64,000 nt of DNA from Rallus limicola (lineage: Eukaryota; Chordata; Aves; Gruiformes; Rallidae), in contig JAKCOZ010000011.1 in NCBI GenBank assembly GCA_022605955.1, positions 8,065,990 to 8,129,989 of the forward strand. Direction: 5' to 3'. How positions within the stretch are numbered: the stretch's first letter is position 1; every line of letters begins with the position of its first letter. Shown here piece after piece: positions 50,399 through 61,255 of this stretch. A program made the translations under genes and the position numbers. The notes beneath the pieces were generated by a model. It did no database searches and was not told the DNA's origin. It saw nothing but the letters and a program-made list of their open reading frames with translations.

Positions 50399-52248
50399 GA
50401 AAGGCGAAGCTTCTGAGGACTGGCCTTAATGCCTTGTACCAAGCAATTCACCCTGTGCACGGTATTGCCTGGACAGATGGGAAACAGGTGATACTAACTT
50501 CTCTACACCTCCGGAACGGAGAGCCAAAATTTGGAGACTCTAGCGTCGTCGGTCAGTTTGAACATGTCCATGGACTCTACTGGGGCCCATGTCCCCCTGA
50601 CGCCCCAGCTCTGCTTGCTGTTCAACATAAAAAGCATATCACTGTTTGGCAGCTCTGTTTTAATGCCACAGAGAGAAATAAGCTCTTAGTTTCTCAGATA
50701 TGTGACATCAGCGAGCCGTTTCCAGTGCTCCCCCAAGGCTGCGTGTGGCATCCAAAGAAGGAGATCTTGGCTGTGCTGACCACGCGGGACGCCTCCATCT
50801 TGCACTCTGTTCACCTCAACAACTCAAGAATTAAGGCAGATATTAAAGGTAGCGGTCTCATCCACTGTGCTTGTTGGACCAAGGAAGGCAATCGCTTGGT
50901 GGTGGGAGTAGGCAGCGCCCTGCATTCTTATATTTGGGACGATGCTCAGAAAACGCTGAACGCTTGTTCTTTTTGCCCAATCTTTGATGTGGGAGGCTAC
51001 ATCTGTGCTGTGGAAGCAACTCTCCATTTCCAAGTTGCTGTCACCACCGAACTTCCTCTAGACAAGATCTGTGGCTTAAACGCCGGCGTCGCGTTTGAAG
51101 TTCCATCGAGCATTGAGACGGAGTCCTTCCCCTCTCAGTCCAGCTTATGCGGTGAGGAGGAGTATTCCATGGATGGGGGCAAAAAATCACTGGACTCTGA
51201 GAAGCCTTTGTCTGTTGTTACCTCTCCTGTGGATCTCACTCACATACTTTCGAGCAAGCAGGGTGCTGATTCCAGTCCTCTTCTCCATCTGAGGCCCAAG
51301 GACTACCTAACGGGAAGCGGACAGGATTCTTCACATCTCATCTTGGTGACTTTTGAAAGAAAGGTTACCTCTACCAAAAAAGTCAGCATCCCAGGCATTC
51401 TGGTTCCTGATATAATGGCTTTTGACCCCAAAACTCAAACTGTGTCAGTTGCCTCCAATACTTGTAATGTTATTTTAGTCTATTCACTGACTTCATCCAG
51501 CTTACCCAATATTCAACAAATTCAGCTAGAGAAGAATGAGAAGCCAAAGGGGTTGTGCTTCTTGACCAATAAATTGTTACTGATACTGGTTGGAAGACAA
51601 AAATTCACTGACCCTGCATTTCTTCCCTCTTCAAGATCAGACAAATACATGATCCGATTGATGATTAAGGAACTCATCTTTGAAATGGGTTCTTCAACTC
51701 CTGCATCAGTTAATGGGAGCTCCAGTTTGAACCTTTCAAATATATCTCATGATCTCTCTACGGATATTCACCCTCTCAGCTGTGGACTCTTGATACCAGA
51801 TCACACTGCTGTTCAGTCCCCTACCAGCAGAAAGAAACTCATTGAAGAAATTAAGGGTCTTGTCCATGAACAAAGCTTGTTGAACACGAGTGACCTCAAA
51901 GATAAAAAGATTTCCATGATTTTTTCTCCAGCTGTTGAGTCTCTTGATGCTGAACCAGTTAATCGAACCGTGTCACTGTCTGCCTCATCACTAGCGTTCC
52001 CTAACAGGCCAACATCTCCAAAAAGGCAGGCAGACACAGCTTCTAAAACACCAAATTGTTACAAGAATAACCTATTAAGTGAAAAGGATGCAAGTTACTT
52101 TTTGAAAAATGTTGAAAAGCTGTCTGGTAACTTCACAGAATTACAGCGTCATATCTGTGAGTTAACTGAGCTGCTAAAATCTGGGAAGAGGAGCCTTCCA
52201 GTGTACCCATCTTCTCAAGAACCTGCTTTTATTAACATCACCTGCCAG
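50389..52248 (+). CDS. WDCP: WDCP copy 2, main coding exon (residues 1-620)
   Basis: This is the second complete WDCP paralogue, in the same orientation as copy 1 and about 15.6 kb past its stop. The first 30 residues ([18 protein letters not shown]...) differ from copy 1 at one site only. WD-like units lie at about 56-89 (VWQL) and 149-189 (SYIWDD). The [15 protein letters not shown] block begins near 309 and the predicted coiled coil is at about 568-600. The linker after residue 230 is poorly conserved between the copies. A PTSPKR motif near 540 fits the class II SH3 ligand PxxPxR; copy 1 has PNSPKV there. The codons hold more CpG than copy 1. The exon ends in phase 0 at CAG|GTAATC; with 54824-54941 and 57654-57925 it encodes 749 residues with no frame break. 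Confidence 0.95.
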
Positions 52249-54823
52249 GTAATCTTGAATTTTGGAAGCCTTAATGATAAAATCTGCTTAGGAGTGTGAG
52301 TTCATTGTACCAATTTAAAATATGAACTCTCATCACATTATACTCGGGAAGGGTGACATCCTCTGAATGTTTGGTACGTGCAGATTTGGTACATATGAAC
52401 GTACTTGCATCCAGTAGGAATTTTATTTAGACTTGCTTAGGCTTTTACATGATCCTGGCTTGGTTTTGTTGTCTTTCACCCCTTCCTGTAACTGTATGTC
52501 AGTCCCTGTTTAAAGTTCTTTTAAAACTAAATACTTGTCTCTGATGGGAGACAGAATGAGGGAAATACTTCGGATTATTTTTCAAATTAAAATCTTAAAC
52601 CACTGTACTATACAGTTATTGCAGCTTCAGATAGGTGCTGTAGTAATGCTTTGGTTCCTGTTCAGCTATGCATACCTGTAGTAAAACCAGAGCATTTCTT
52701 GGGGAGAAAAAATGGATTAGATTCCCATCCTGTCACTAGGATTAGATTTCCATCCTGTTCCCGTAGGTGGGATCCATGTCGCAAGTCCCACAACTCTGCA
52801 GGCTGACTTTAAAGCAATGGAACATTTGGAGATGTGCAGCCTCCTGTCCCCTCCCTTGCTCAGTAGCTCTGGCCTGGGATGGCCTGTCTTCTGCTGACCC
52901 CTCCAGAGATTTAAAGACCTGCATGAAGTTGTAGGAAGGTAACAGGTTTTCCTAGGCAACTTGTGAAGTTTTCTGTTTAGGAGTTTTGGCAAGGGAAAAT
53001 TTCAGTGTATGGGAATCTGTATCAACCTCCTGTCCTTCTGGGAGGACAGCTAAAATAATGGACACTGAAGAAAAGGAAAAAAGAGAAAAATGTTTGGCTC
53101 TGAAAGGGAAATATAGCTAATTAGTATTGAGAGCATCCTCTGAGAAGGAGAGACCCATAATGACACAAAAGGTAATTCCATTAACAAAGCTTAAAAATGG
53201 ATTTAAAATCAAATTTCACGTGAAAGATGCTTTCCTCAGCTGAAAGAAGGTACTTCCAAATCTCATGCTGGAAAGTGTGAGCTACCTAATTATCAAGACG
53301 TGGCACAGATCTACCGGGTCTCTTCTAGAAGGCAAGTTAATAAACATTAATCAAGATTCAAAGTAATTTAAACTAACATTTTCATTTCAATATGCTCTTA
53401 TTTTTCAGGTTTACTGTTGCAAAACATCATTGTTCTCAACTTTTGCAGCATTGAACTCTTAGGTCCTAGACCGTATTCCCTCACTGTCTTCACTCTTTCC
53501 CATTGTAAACAATGAATAAATTGAACAAGTGATTTTTCTAGCTCTCTTAAATCTTAATTCTATGTGGGCTGTTAATCTGAAAAGTGAAAATTTCCCTCAG
53601 CAGGTCTGGTGTCTAGTGTATCAGAGGTGTGTGTTTAGAAGCCTCCTTTAATTCGAGGTAGCTCAAATTCCTGCTATGTCTTTATATTCAGCTTTCTCTT
53701 TACATATAGTTCATCTCAGTGTTCTAAGGCTTAACTCCTCTGGGGGGGACTGCTTTGTAAATTAAGGCTACAATTTTCTGTACATGTTTTAATCACTTGT
53801 GATTTGTGCCAGGAAAAGCATGTGACTGTTGAATTACTAGCAACATTGGAAAGTCCGGCAGAAGATGCTGTGGTTTAACTCCAGTCACTGTGTTTTAAAT
53901 TCAGAAATGGTTAACAGGCCAACAGGGGTCCTCTCCTCATGCTGAGCCCTAGCCACCTCTCTGCAGACCAAGTTATTAGCTATATAAGACTGAGGATGCC
54001 CCAAATGTCCTGAATAAGCACTGCCTTTGAGAGAGCAGAGTTTATCAGTGGGGGTGGGGAAGAGCCTTTGTGCCTCTCCCGGGTCCTCGCTACCATACAC
54101 CTTCCTTGAGGGTAGGTGGGTCTGTCTGCACAACAGAAAACGAGTCAGAATTTATTTCATTGTGCTTTTGTCATGCCCCAGGGATGTTACTGAGGCTTCC
54201 CAGGGAAGCTGCGTGGTTGTGTGGATTGTATCCTGTGTGAAGACAGAGCTTGTAGTTCTGGTCACAGCTGGTCTTTGGTAGATTTGTGTATTGCTTTGCT
54301 CTACCCTGGAGGGAGATGTTCTTTGAAGATGCCTTTTAGTTTTTAAGGCTTGGGGTACTGATGGTCAGAGGTAAGACAGACAAGGCCTTCTGTTCCTCAT
54401 GCCAGACATTCATGGGCAGGATTTTTCACCTCTTCCTATGCTGTGGATCAGGGAGGGGGAGGGACAGAAAACCTGCTGCTTTACAGACTCCCCAGGGGGA
54501 AACAGCTCTTGCAGGTGGTAGGATGAGATGCAGTTTGTGCTGTGAATGAAGCTCATGGTTTCTTCAGCAGCAGTGTACGATTTCCTCTCCCATTGTTCTG
54601 ACATGTGCTGAATTAACAGTTTCTTGCTGCTGTCACTCACACATCATCTCTTTGAGAGGTGAGACTTTAAAGTATGAATCTTGCAAATGGGCCTGGATGG
54701 ATGTAGTGTTTGGCTGTCTGTAAATGGTACAGTTGAAGGCATATCTGCGATCCTGCTTTGATCGATGCCGCTTGGATGTCTGTTTACATCACGGTTTCTA
54801 ACGATTCTTCCTTGAATTTACAG
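52249..54823 (+). other. WDCP: WDCP copy 2 intron (2.6 kb)
   Basis: GT-AG intron. Its only recognisable content is a possible LTR remnant at 53869-54170. Confidence 0.85.
53869..54170 (+). mobile_element. Possible solo LTR remnant
   Basis: TGTGGTTTAACTCC recalls the start of some avian endogenous retrovirus LTRs. It is followed by a TATA-like box (CTATATAAGAC, 53980-53990), an AATAAG 23 bases later (54013-54018) and a CTCCCGGGTCCTCGCTACCA stretch. No clear CA end or target-site duplication was found, so the right edge is arbitrary and the call is weak. Confidence 0.3.
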
Positions 54824-54941
54824 AAGCAGCTTTCCAGACATGATTCCGATGAGAGACGAGCTGTTATTCTCTGTGATGGCAAACTCCGCCTGAGTATAGT
54901 CCAGCAGATATTCAGTCTCTCTCTTGTCGAAATGCAGCATG
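54824..54941 (+). CDS. WDCP: WDCP copy 2, second coding exon
   Basis: This 118-nt exon enters in phase 0 after TTGAATTTACAG and leaves in phase 1 at CATG|GTATGT. It encodes [14 protein letters not shown] then [20 protein letters not shown] and VEMQH. It is one codon shorter than the copy 1 exon and, as I recall the mammalian protein, closer to it ([21 protein letters not shown]). Confidence 0.94.
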
Positions 54942-57653
54942 GTATGTTGTCATTATCCAGTCATACAAACACTTTCAACAGGTGGCATAGGCATAATCCC
55001 ATCTAGGGGGGGGAAAGGAATAAATATGAAAGTTTTCTCATTTGTTTTCTAACATAAGGATTCTTCTTGGGGCTTTTACTGAGAGGATTCTTTATTAAAA
55101 AAAAAACAAGCAAACTTTTATGTTTTGTTATCCCTCACCAAGTAGCTAGTTTCCTGGCTGACAGTAATTTCCCTGTATGTTTCCAGCTACTCTGAAAAGA
55201 GAAGTCTGAGCAATGAGGAGGTTAGAGTTGGCTGGTTGCTTTGGAATACAGCTTTCTATATTTTAACCTGTAGTTCCAGCACCTGGTCTCCTTTAAGAAA
55301 CCCTGTTTATAAACAAAAGAGCAGCCTGATAAATTTTAGCAGTGCATTTGACACCAGTTCTTGCTGTGAAGAAAACTGCCTGCCTCATTGCTGTAGTCTT
55401 CTCTGCTGTTACCCCTCATCACACACGTGTCCTGCGGACCTGGCAATACGAGGTGTTTCCTTTGGCAAAGGCAGGAAATGAACCTCTGGGATATCGCCTC
55501 TCACTACTACGTGTGTTCTCAGTACTGTATTCCAGCTGATTGCCCTCTCTGTCTGCTCTCTGCCTGCCTGCAGATTACTGAGCAGTTACCGCAGGCTCCA
55601 GGCTGCTGTTCTCACCATTGTGTGTTTCATTTTTCTTTAGGTAGTTGTTAGAATATCTGTAGTACTCCTGAGAGACAGCTGTGGTTGGCTAATGCGCTAA
55701 CAGGTCAGTCTAGGAAGGGTTCTTACTGCTATCTTAATGTTAGTTCAGTACTTTGCCTATCACAGGATGTCACCTGTGTTAAACCATGGTGGCTGTTTTA
55801 ATGTCTAGGTTCAACAAGGCGAAGTACAGAGTGCTGCACCTGGGACATAACAACCCCACGCAGCTCTACAGGCTTGGGGCAGAGTGGCTGGAGAGCTGTC
55901 AGGCAGAGAAGGACCTGGGGGTGTTGGTTGACTGCAGGCTGAATATGAGCCAGCAGTGTGCCCAGGCAGCCTGGAAGGCCAATGGCATCCTGGCTTGTAT
56001 CAGAAATAGTGTGGGCAGTGGGTCCAGGGAAGTGATTGTGCCCCTGTACTCAGCATTGGTGAGGCCGCACCTCAAGTGCTGTGTCCAGTTCTGGGCTCCT
56101 CACCATAAGAAGGACATTGAGGTCCTGGAGTGAGCCTAGAGAAGGGCAACCAGGCTGGGGAAGAGGCTGGAAGGCAAATCATATGAGGAGAGGCTGAGGG
56201 AGCTGGGGGTGTTTACCCTGAAAAAGAGGAGGCTGAGGGGAGACCTTATCACTGCCTGCAATAACCTGAAAGGAGGGTGTAGAGAGGTGGGTGTTGGTCT
56301 GTTCACCCAAGTGGCAGGTGATAGGACGAGGGGGAATGGGCTCAAGCTGCATCAGGGCTGGTTTGGATTAGACATTAGGAAAAAATTCTTCACTGAAAGG
56401 GTTATCAGGCACTGGAACAGGCTGCCCAGGGAGGGGGTTGAGTCACCTTCCCTGGATGTATTTAAAAGACAGGTAGATGAGGTGCTCAGGGATATGTTAT
56501 AGTAGAGGACGGGTATGGTTGGACTTGATGTCAAAGGTGTTTTCCAGCCTCGTAATCTGTGATTCTGTAATGTGGTGCAACCAGAAACATGGGAAATACC
56601 TGGTGAGAAAAGTAGGCAGCTTTGTAGATGCTGATCTCTTAGTTTTTCATACTGAAATTTTTATTTTGAACTCTGATTTGAAAGATTTCTCTTTCTGGCA
56701 AGAAATATGTCCCTGTTTTCTTTGTTAGTTTTGACTTCTTGGTTTAGCTTAAAAATGTGACCTTACCAGGAAGGACTAAACCTCATGCATATGACTAACC
56801 TTCCTAGATAAATTTTACAAGCAAACAGTGTTCTTTATTAATTTTACAAATATTACTAGCTAAATGGGCAAGTTAGGAATAATATTTTCAAGTTCCTGAA
56901 TTGTATTATTTTAAAGTTTGATCCAAATGAGATATTAAGCCAAAAGATTAAAGGCTTGTGAGCTTTCAAGCTAAAATCTTCTTGTGACCTTACTTGTGAT
57001 GTGAAGTTACATAATGTAACTGTACAAGCAGCTGGAAATATTTCGTTGCACTCCTCTCCCCCCACCCCCCCAGTTCTGTGTTATTTCTCCATTATCTTAG
57101 CAAATCCAGGTATGAAAACTTTCTGGTTTGTAGGAACTGCTCCAAGTCAGTGTTTTGGATTCAGTAAACTATTCCAGATTGTAAAGATCAAGCTAATGAT
57201 AACATAATGGCAAATGGACCAGAGAGTTTTATTGAAATTAAGTACATTGAAGTTACAGAGTAAAGGCAGTTTCTAGACTTCTAAATATCAATTTGTAATT
57301 TAATAGATGTCTGCTTGGTCACAACTTAAGGCTTGTGAAGTAGCTTATGAATACCTAATTAAAACCAAATCTGGATGCTTATAAGTTCTGCTCAGAACTT
57401 CATCCCTCCTCCTTATTTACAGTCACGTCTTGTAGTGGCAAAATTGGTCAGCAATGGGATTAGTACAGCTGTTAACTGTCCTTTATTTTTGAGATTACAC
57501 AGCTTGTATCTCCTCATACTTTCCTCCCCTCCTAGAATAAAAAACTGCACATACAGAAGCGCTTTAACTTCTAATTTTAGAAGAAACCTGGTTTATACAT
57601 TATATATACCCAGCTACAGGAGAACTCACCCACGGATGTTTGTGTCTGCACAG
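54942..57653 (+). other. WDCP: WDCP copy 2 last intron (2.7 kb)
   Basis: GT-AG intron containing one CR1 (55805-56570). The acceptor is GTGTCTGCACAG ending at 57653. Nothing else was recognised. Confidence 0.85.
55805..56570 (+). mobile_element. CR1 LINE 3' end, about 770 bp
   Basis: Plus-oriented CR1 from GTTCAACAAGGCGAAGTACAG through GAGAAGGACCTGGGGGTGTTGG and GGAACAGGCTGCCCAGGG to AATCTGTGATTCTGTAA. The ORF2 C-terminus is open for 115 codons (55786-56133), then stopped and shifted. Confidence 0.95.
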
Positions 57654-57925
57654 GTTCATCTTGGATCGTCCTCACAGCGGACAGCGAGGGCTTCGTTCCG
57701 CTCACGTTTACATCCACGCAGGAGATAGTCGTGAGGGATGCCAGTACCAGAGGCTACGGCGCCCGCTCCTCCAAGACTTTGGACATCATCAGTTCTACAG
57801 AAGGCTGCAGACCTGCTTCTTCTGAAAGCCTGGATATCACGAGCTCTTTGGAAGTCCTCAGGGACTGCTCCTCCAAGGCTTTAGACAGCAGCAGTCCTTC
57901 AGAACAGCCCAGCAGTAAAATGTAG
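57654..57925 (+). CDS. WDCP: WDCP copy 2, last coding exon with C-terminal repeats
   Basis: Joined in phase 1, it encodes (G)[15 protein letters not shown] then [15 protein letters not shown], the conserved last-exon core. A tail made of three serine-rich units follows, starting [20 protein letters not shown] and [10 protein letters not shown] at a 17-residue spacing, and ends PSSKM with TAG at 57923-57925. The core is closer than copy 1 to the mammalian sequence as I recall it (SEGF.PLTF.TQEI). The repeats are absent from copy 1. Confidence 0.94.
57767..57919 (+). repeat. 51-nt coding tandem repeat, three units
   Basis: Units start at 57767, 57818 and 57869, exactly 51 nt apart, so the frame is kept. 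Units 1 and 3 share CTCCTCCAAG. Each encodes SS-x-x-L-D-x-x-S-S-x-x-E or a close variant, with the third unit most altered. Confidence 0.8.
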
Positions 57926-58290
57926 CGTTTGTGGGTGACTTTTGTAGCACCTGTCTTAGGACAGGAGACTTTTCTATTTCCCATGTAGGACTGCAGACTC
58001 TAAATGACAGGCTGTCTCGAGTCTCTGTTAGGCTTCCATAAGTTTTTTGTTGTGTATCACTGTAAATTATTTATTTGATCCTTGGCAACGTTTTAACTTT
58101 TTTTTTTATACTGAGCAGTGTTTTTTAAAATACACCTCTTGCAGTGCAGACCAGGGCTTTGGATCAGTGGATGAAAACACAGGTTCCTACAAGCTCCTGA
58201 GGGAAAGTTTCCATCCTGGTCATGAATATGTTGGTGGTTTTAGATGATAGTAGAACTTGCATAATAAAGACATCCTTGCAAATGCTGTGT
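57926..58290 (+). terminator. WDCP copy 2 3' UTR and poly(A) signal
   Basis: AATAAA lies at 58263-58268, about 340 bases after the stop, followed about 15 bases later by GT-rich TGCTGTGTTGT, the usual arrangement for cleavage and polyadenylation. Confidence 0.7.
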
Positions 58291-58633
58291 TGTCCCCCAT
58301 GTCCTCACTTCTGTCAAAGCCTGAGCTGCCACACTGCTTAGTGAGAAAGGGCCTGCAGAGGCGTGTGTGTGTTGCTCTGGAGTTACTAAGGGTGTAAGGG
58401 CTGGCTTGGGTGTGTGGGGTTTGGGGCAAAGTGTGATTGGGTGGAACTGCCACAGCATGGGGCACAGACAGATAAATAGATGCACCAGAAGTGGCTTGTG
58501 CAAGGGTGAGATGAGTTTATTCAGTGCATTGCATCAGCTTCTGGGAAGGCAGCACTTCATCCTGTACAGTGGTCACTAGAAGGCAAACACCACAGCTCTG
58601 ACTGTGTTCCTCCTTTCCCTCAACCTGAGCTTG

Positions 58634-59097
58634 ATGTCATAAAAAGGACATGGAGATGCTGGAGTGTGACCAGAGATGAGCAGCAAAGCTGGTGAAGAGT
58701 GTGGAGCACGAGTCTTGATTAGTGGCTGAGGGAACTGGGCTTGTTTAGCCTGGAGAAGAGGAGGCTGAGACCTTACTGCTCTCTACAACTCCCTGAAAAG
58801 ATGTTACTGTGAGGTGGGTGCTAGTCCCTTCTCCCTGTAACAAGCAGTAGGACTAGAGGAAATGGCCTCAAGTTGCACCAGGGAAGGTTTAGGTTAGATA
58901 TTAGGAAAAAATTCTTCACTGAAAGGGTTGTCAGTCACTGGAACAGGCTGCCCAGGGATGTGGCTGAGTCCTCATGCCCAGGGATGTGGTCCTTAGGGAC
59001 ATGGTTTAGTGGTGGAGTTGGTGGTGTTGGGTTAAGATTGGACTTGATCCTAAATGTCTTTTCCAACCAAAACTATTCCATGGTTCTATTCTATGAA
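58634..59097 (+). mobile_element. CR1 LINE 3' end
   Basis: Plus-oriented: GGACATGGAGATGCTGGAG, then AACTGGGCTTGTTTAGCCTG, TTGCACCAGGGAAGG and GGAACAGGCTGCCCAGGG, ending with a faded tail GGTTCTATTCTATGA. The fragment GCCCAGGGATGTGG is locally duplicated. Confidence 0.9.
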
Positions 59098-59380
59098 CAT
59101 CCCTCTGCTCAGATGGGGTCAGCTGTCCCACCTGTGTCCTGTCTTAGTGCCTACTCACTGGGGGAGTGGAAGCCATGGTGTCATGCAAGTGCTGCTCAGC
59201 ACCAGCCCAGACATCAGTGTGTTATCAACACTTCTGGTGACAAACCCAAAGCATGTACCAACTGCTAAGGAGGACACAACCAATCCCAGCCAGCCCCAGT
59301 ATATCGTTAAGGGCATAAAATTCCTTTACATTTGAATTAACATTTGCTAGTGAATATTTTAAAACATCTGTTGCCTTTGA

Positions 59381-59483
59381 GCAGCCTGGTATAGTGAGGG
59401 GTGTCCCTGCCCATGGCAGGGGGTTGGAACTTGATGATCTTTGAGGTCCCTTCCAACCCAAACCGTTCTATGATTCTGTGAAA
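59381..59483 (+). mobile_element. Short CR1 3' tail
   Basis: GCAGCCTGGTATAGTGAGGGGTGTCCCTGCCCATGG with GGTCCCTTCCAACCCAAACC and the tail TTCTATGATTCTGTGAAA. Confidence 0.9.
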
Positions 59484-60011
59484 CCACTGCTTGAGTTAAC
59501 AGCATCGCCCTCAATCCGTCTGGGTTAACGTTCAGACGTGCTGAACTGACAGAAGAAAGTCCAATAACCCATCACCTTAAGAACATCCAGTTTAAAGGCT
59601 GACAGCAAGAAGTCTTCCATGGGCCTTTATGGGGGAGGGAGGGAAAATCCAAAGGTGAAATTAAGGAAATGGCCCAAGTTCATGCAGCATGGATTGGAGT
59701 GCTGGAAAAAAGACAGTAAGCCAAGATTACAGCCCATAAAATTAAAGCATGATAACATTAAGCAGTTTATCAGGCTTTTACAGTGGCACTTACTGCGTGC
59801 GAAGGAATCAAGTGATGAGATTATAGGATTGGAGCTGCTGTTTCAGGACTAATATAATCTCTTTCTTTTTATTGCTTATTTGGAAATTTAGCTGCTGTCA
59901 AAAAGTCATCTGTCCACAAAATACAATATTAAGGATACAACATTAGCGAAAGCTCAGAGAGGTCTGAGTGCTGCAATTAGAAGTTACCAGCTTTTGGGAA
60001 AGAAATAAGAT

Positions 60012-60354
60012 GACTGCAACCCCGAGGAAAAGGACTTGGGGGTGTTGCTGGACAAGAAGCTCAACATGAGCTGCCAATGTGCTCTTGAAGCCCAGAAAGC
60101 CAACTGTGTCCTGGGCTGCATCAAAACCAGTGTGACCAGCAGGTCTGGGAGGGGATTCTGCCCCTCTACTCTGCTCTGTTGGGACATCCCTGCCCTGCAG
60201 TACTGTGTCTAGCACTGGGGTCCCCAGTACACGACGGACGTGGACCTGTTGGAGCGAGTCCAGAGGCAACTGGTGTAGTGGAGGGTGTCCCTGCCCATGG
60301 CAGGGGGTTGGAATGAGATGACCTTTGAGGTCCCTTCCAGATCAAATCCGTGAT
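60012..60354 (+). mobile_element. Internally deleted CR1
   Basis: It starts with the GAGGAAAAGGACTTGGGGGTG block and runs to GGAGCGAGTCCAGAGG, then jumps directly to AACTGGTGTAGTGGAGGG and the 3' end. The usual several hundred bases between these blocks are missing. Confidence 0.88.
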
Positions 60355-61159
60355 AATCAGAAGAGATGCTAAATGGTTAAAATAACTTAGTGACTGTGGG
60401 CTTCATCTTGTACATAATATCTGTTCTCAGTAATGGTCCCTGTTGAATCAACAAGTTGCCCACAATCACCATTAGTCTTACCAGAAAGTCACTGAGTTCA
60501 GAGCAGTGGCATTGGGTACGTGTTCAACTGGAGGCCTGGCACAGTCTGTGTTTCTTCCCAGCAGCCTGACACTCCTTTTCCATGCCAGTTCCTGGTTTCA
60601 GCACCCCTCTAACCCATGGAAGAAGAGGCTGAGGGCTGAGACCTCTTGGCTCTGCAGCAAGCCTCTGCCACATGTGCTGCCCTGATAACCCCACAGGGTT
60701 GCCTTGAATCGCATGTGCCTCGAATGCTGCTTCTCCCATTTCACTGGGTGGCCAAACGGTGTGTGAAAATTCACTGCTTACCTATTTGTATCATTTCCAG
60801 GCTGAAGAAAGACAGCCTCCCACTGGGAGAGTGCCTAAGCTCAGCTTGCACCAGATGGATTTGTAGGACTCTTCCAGCTCCCCATGGCACTGGGAGCTAC
60901 CTGCACACTGGGCATTGCCTGGGGGCAGCTGGAACAGACACAGCAAGTGTAAGAAGTCAGCCACTAAAAGCTGTTAATAATTGGTATGGTGGTTTTTCAG
61001 GGGTGTTTTGTGCACGTAGGCAAACACTGTGTTTGAAATACAACCCTGGGAACCTCCCAATAATGAAATCCTTACATTAAGAGAGTTGCTTATTTCTCAT
61101 CAAGAGCTCATTTCTAAACCAAAGCTGAACGTTAAACAAAGGCCTAAGCTGCTGAAGAT

Positions 61160-61255
61160 CATAGAATGCGTGAGGTGGGAAGGGACCTTTGATGGTCATC
61201 TAGTCCAACCCCCCTGCAGTAAGCAGAGACAGAAGTTGGACTTGATGATCCTTAT
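61160..61255 (-). mobile_element. CR1 tail fragments next to a larger CR1
   Basis: ATCATAGAATGCGTGAGG and GTGGGAAGGGACCTTTGATGG are a short minus-oriented CR1 end. TTGGACTTGATGATCC just after it looks like a plus-oriented tail piece. Confidence 0.7.

Noticed and set aside
53861..54332. 8-base direct repeat GAAGATGC flanking the LTR-like stretch
   Set aside because: The segment it would bound ends in TTCTTT and not CA, so it is not accepted as a target-site duplication.
55786..56133. 115-codon frame in the last intron of WDCP copy 2
   Set aside because: CR1 ORF2 remnant; not part of WDCP.
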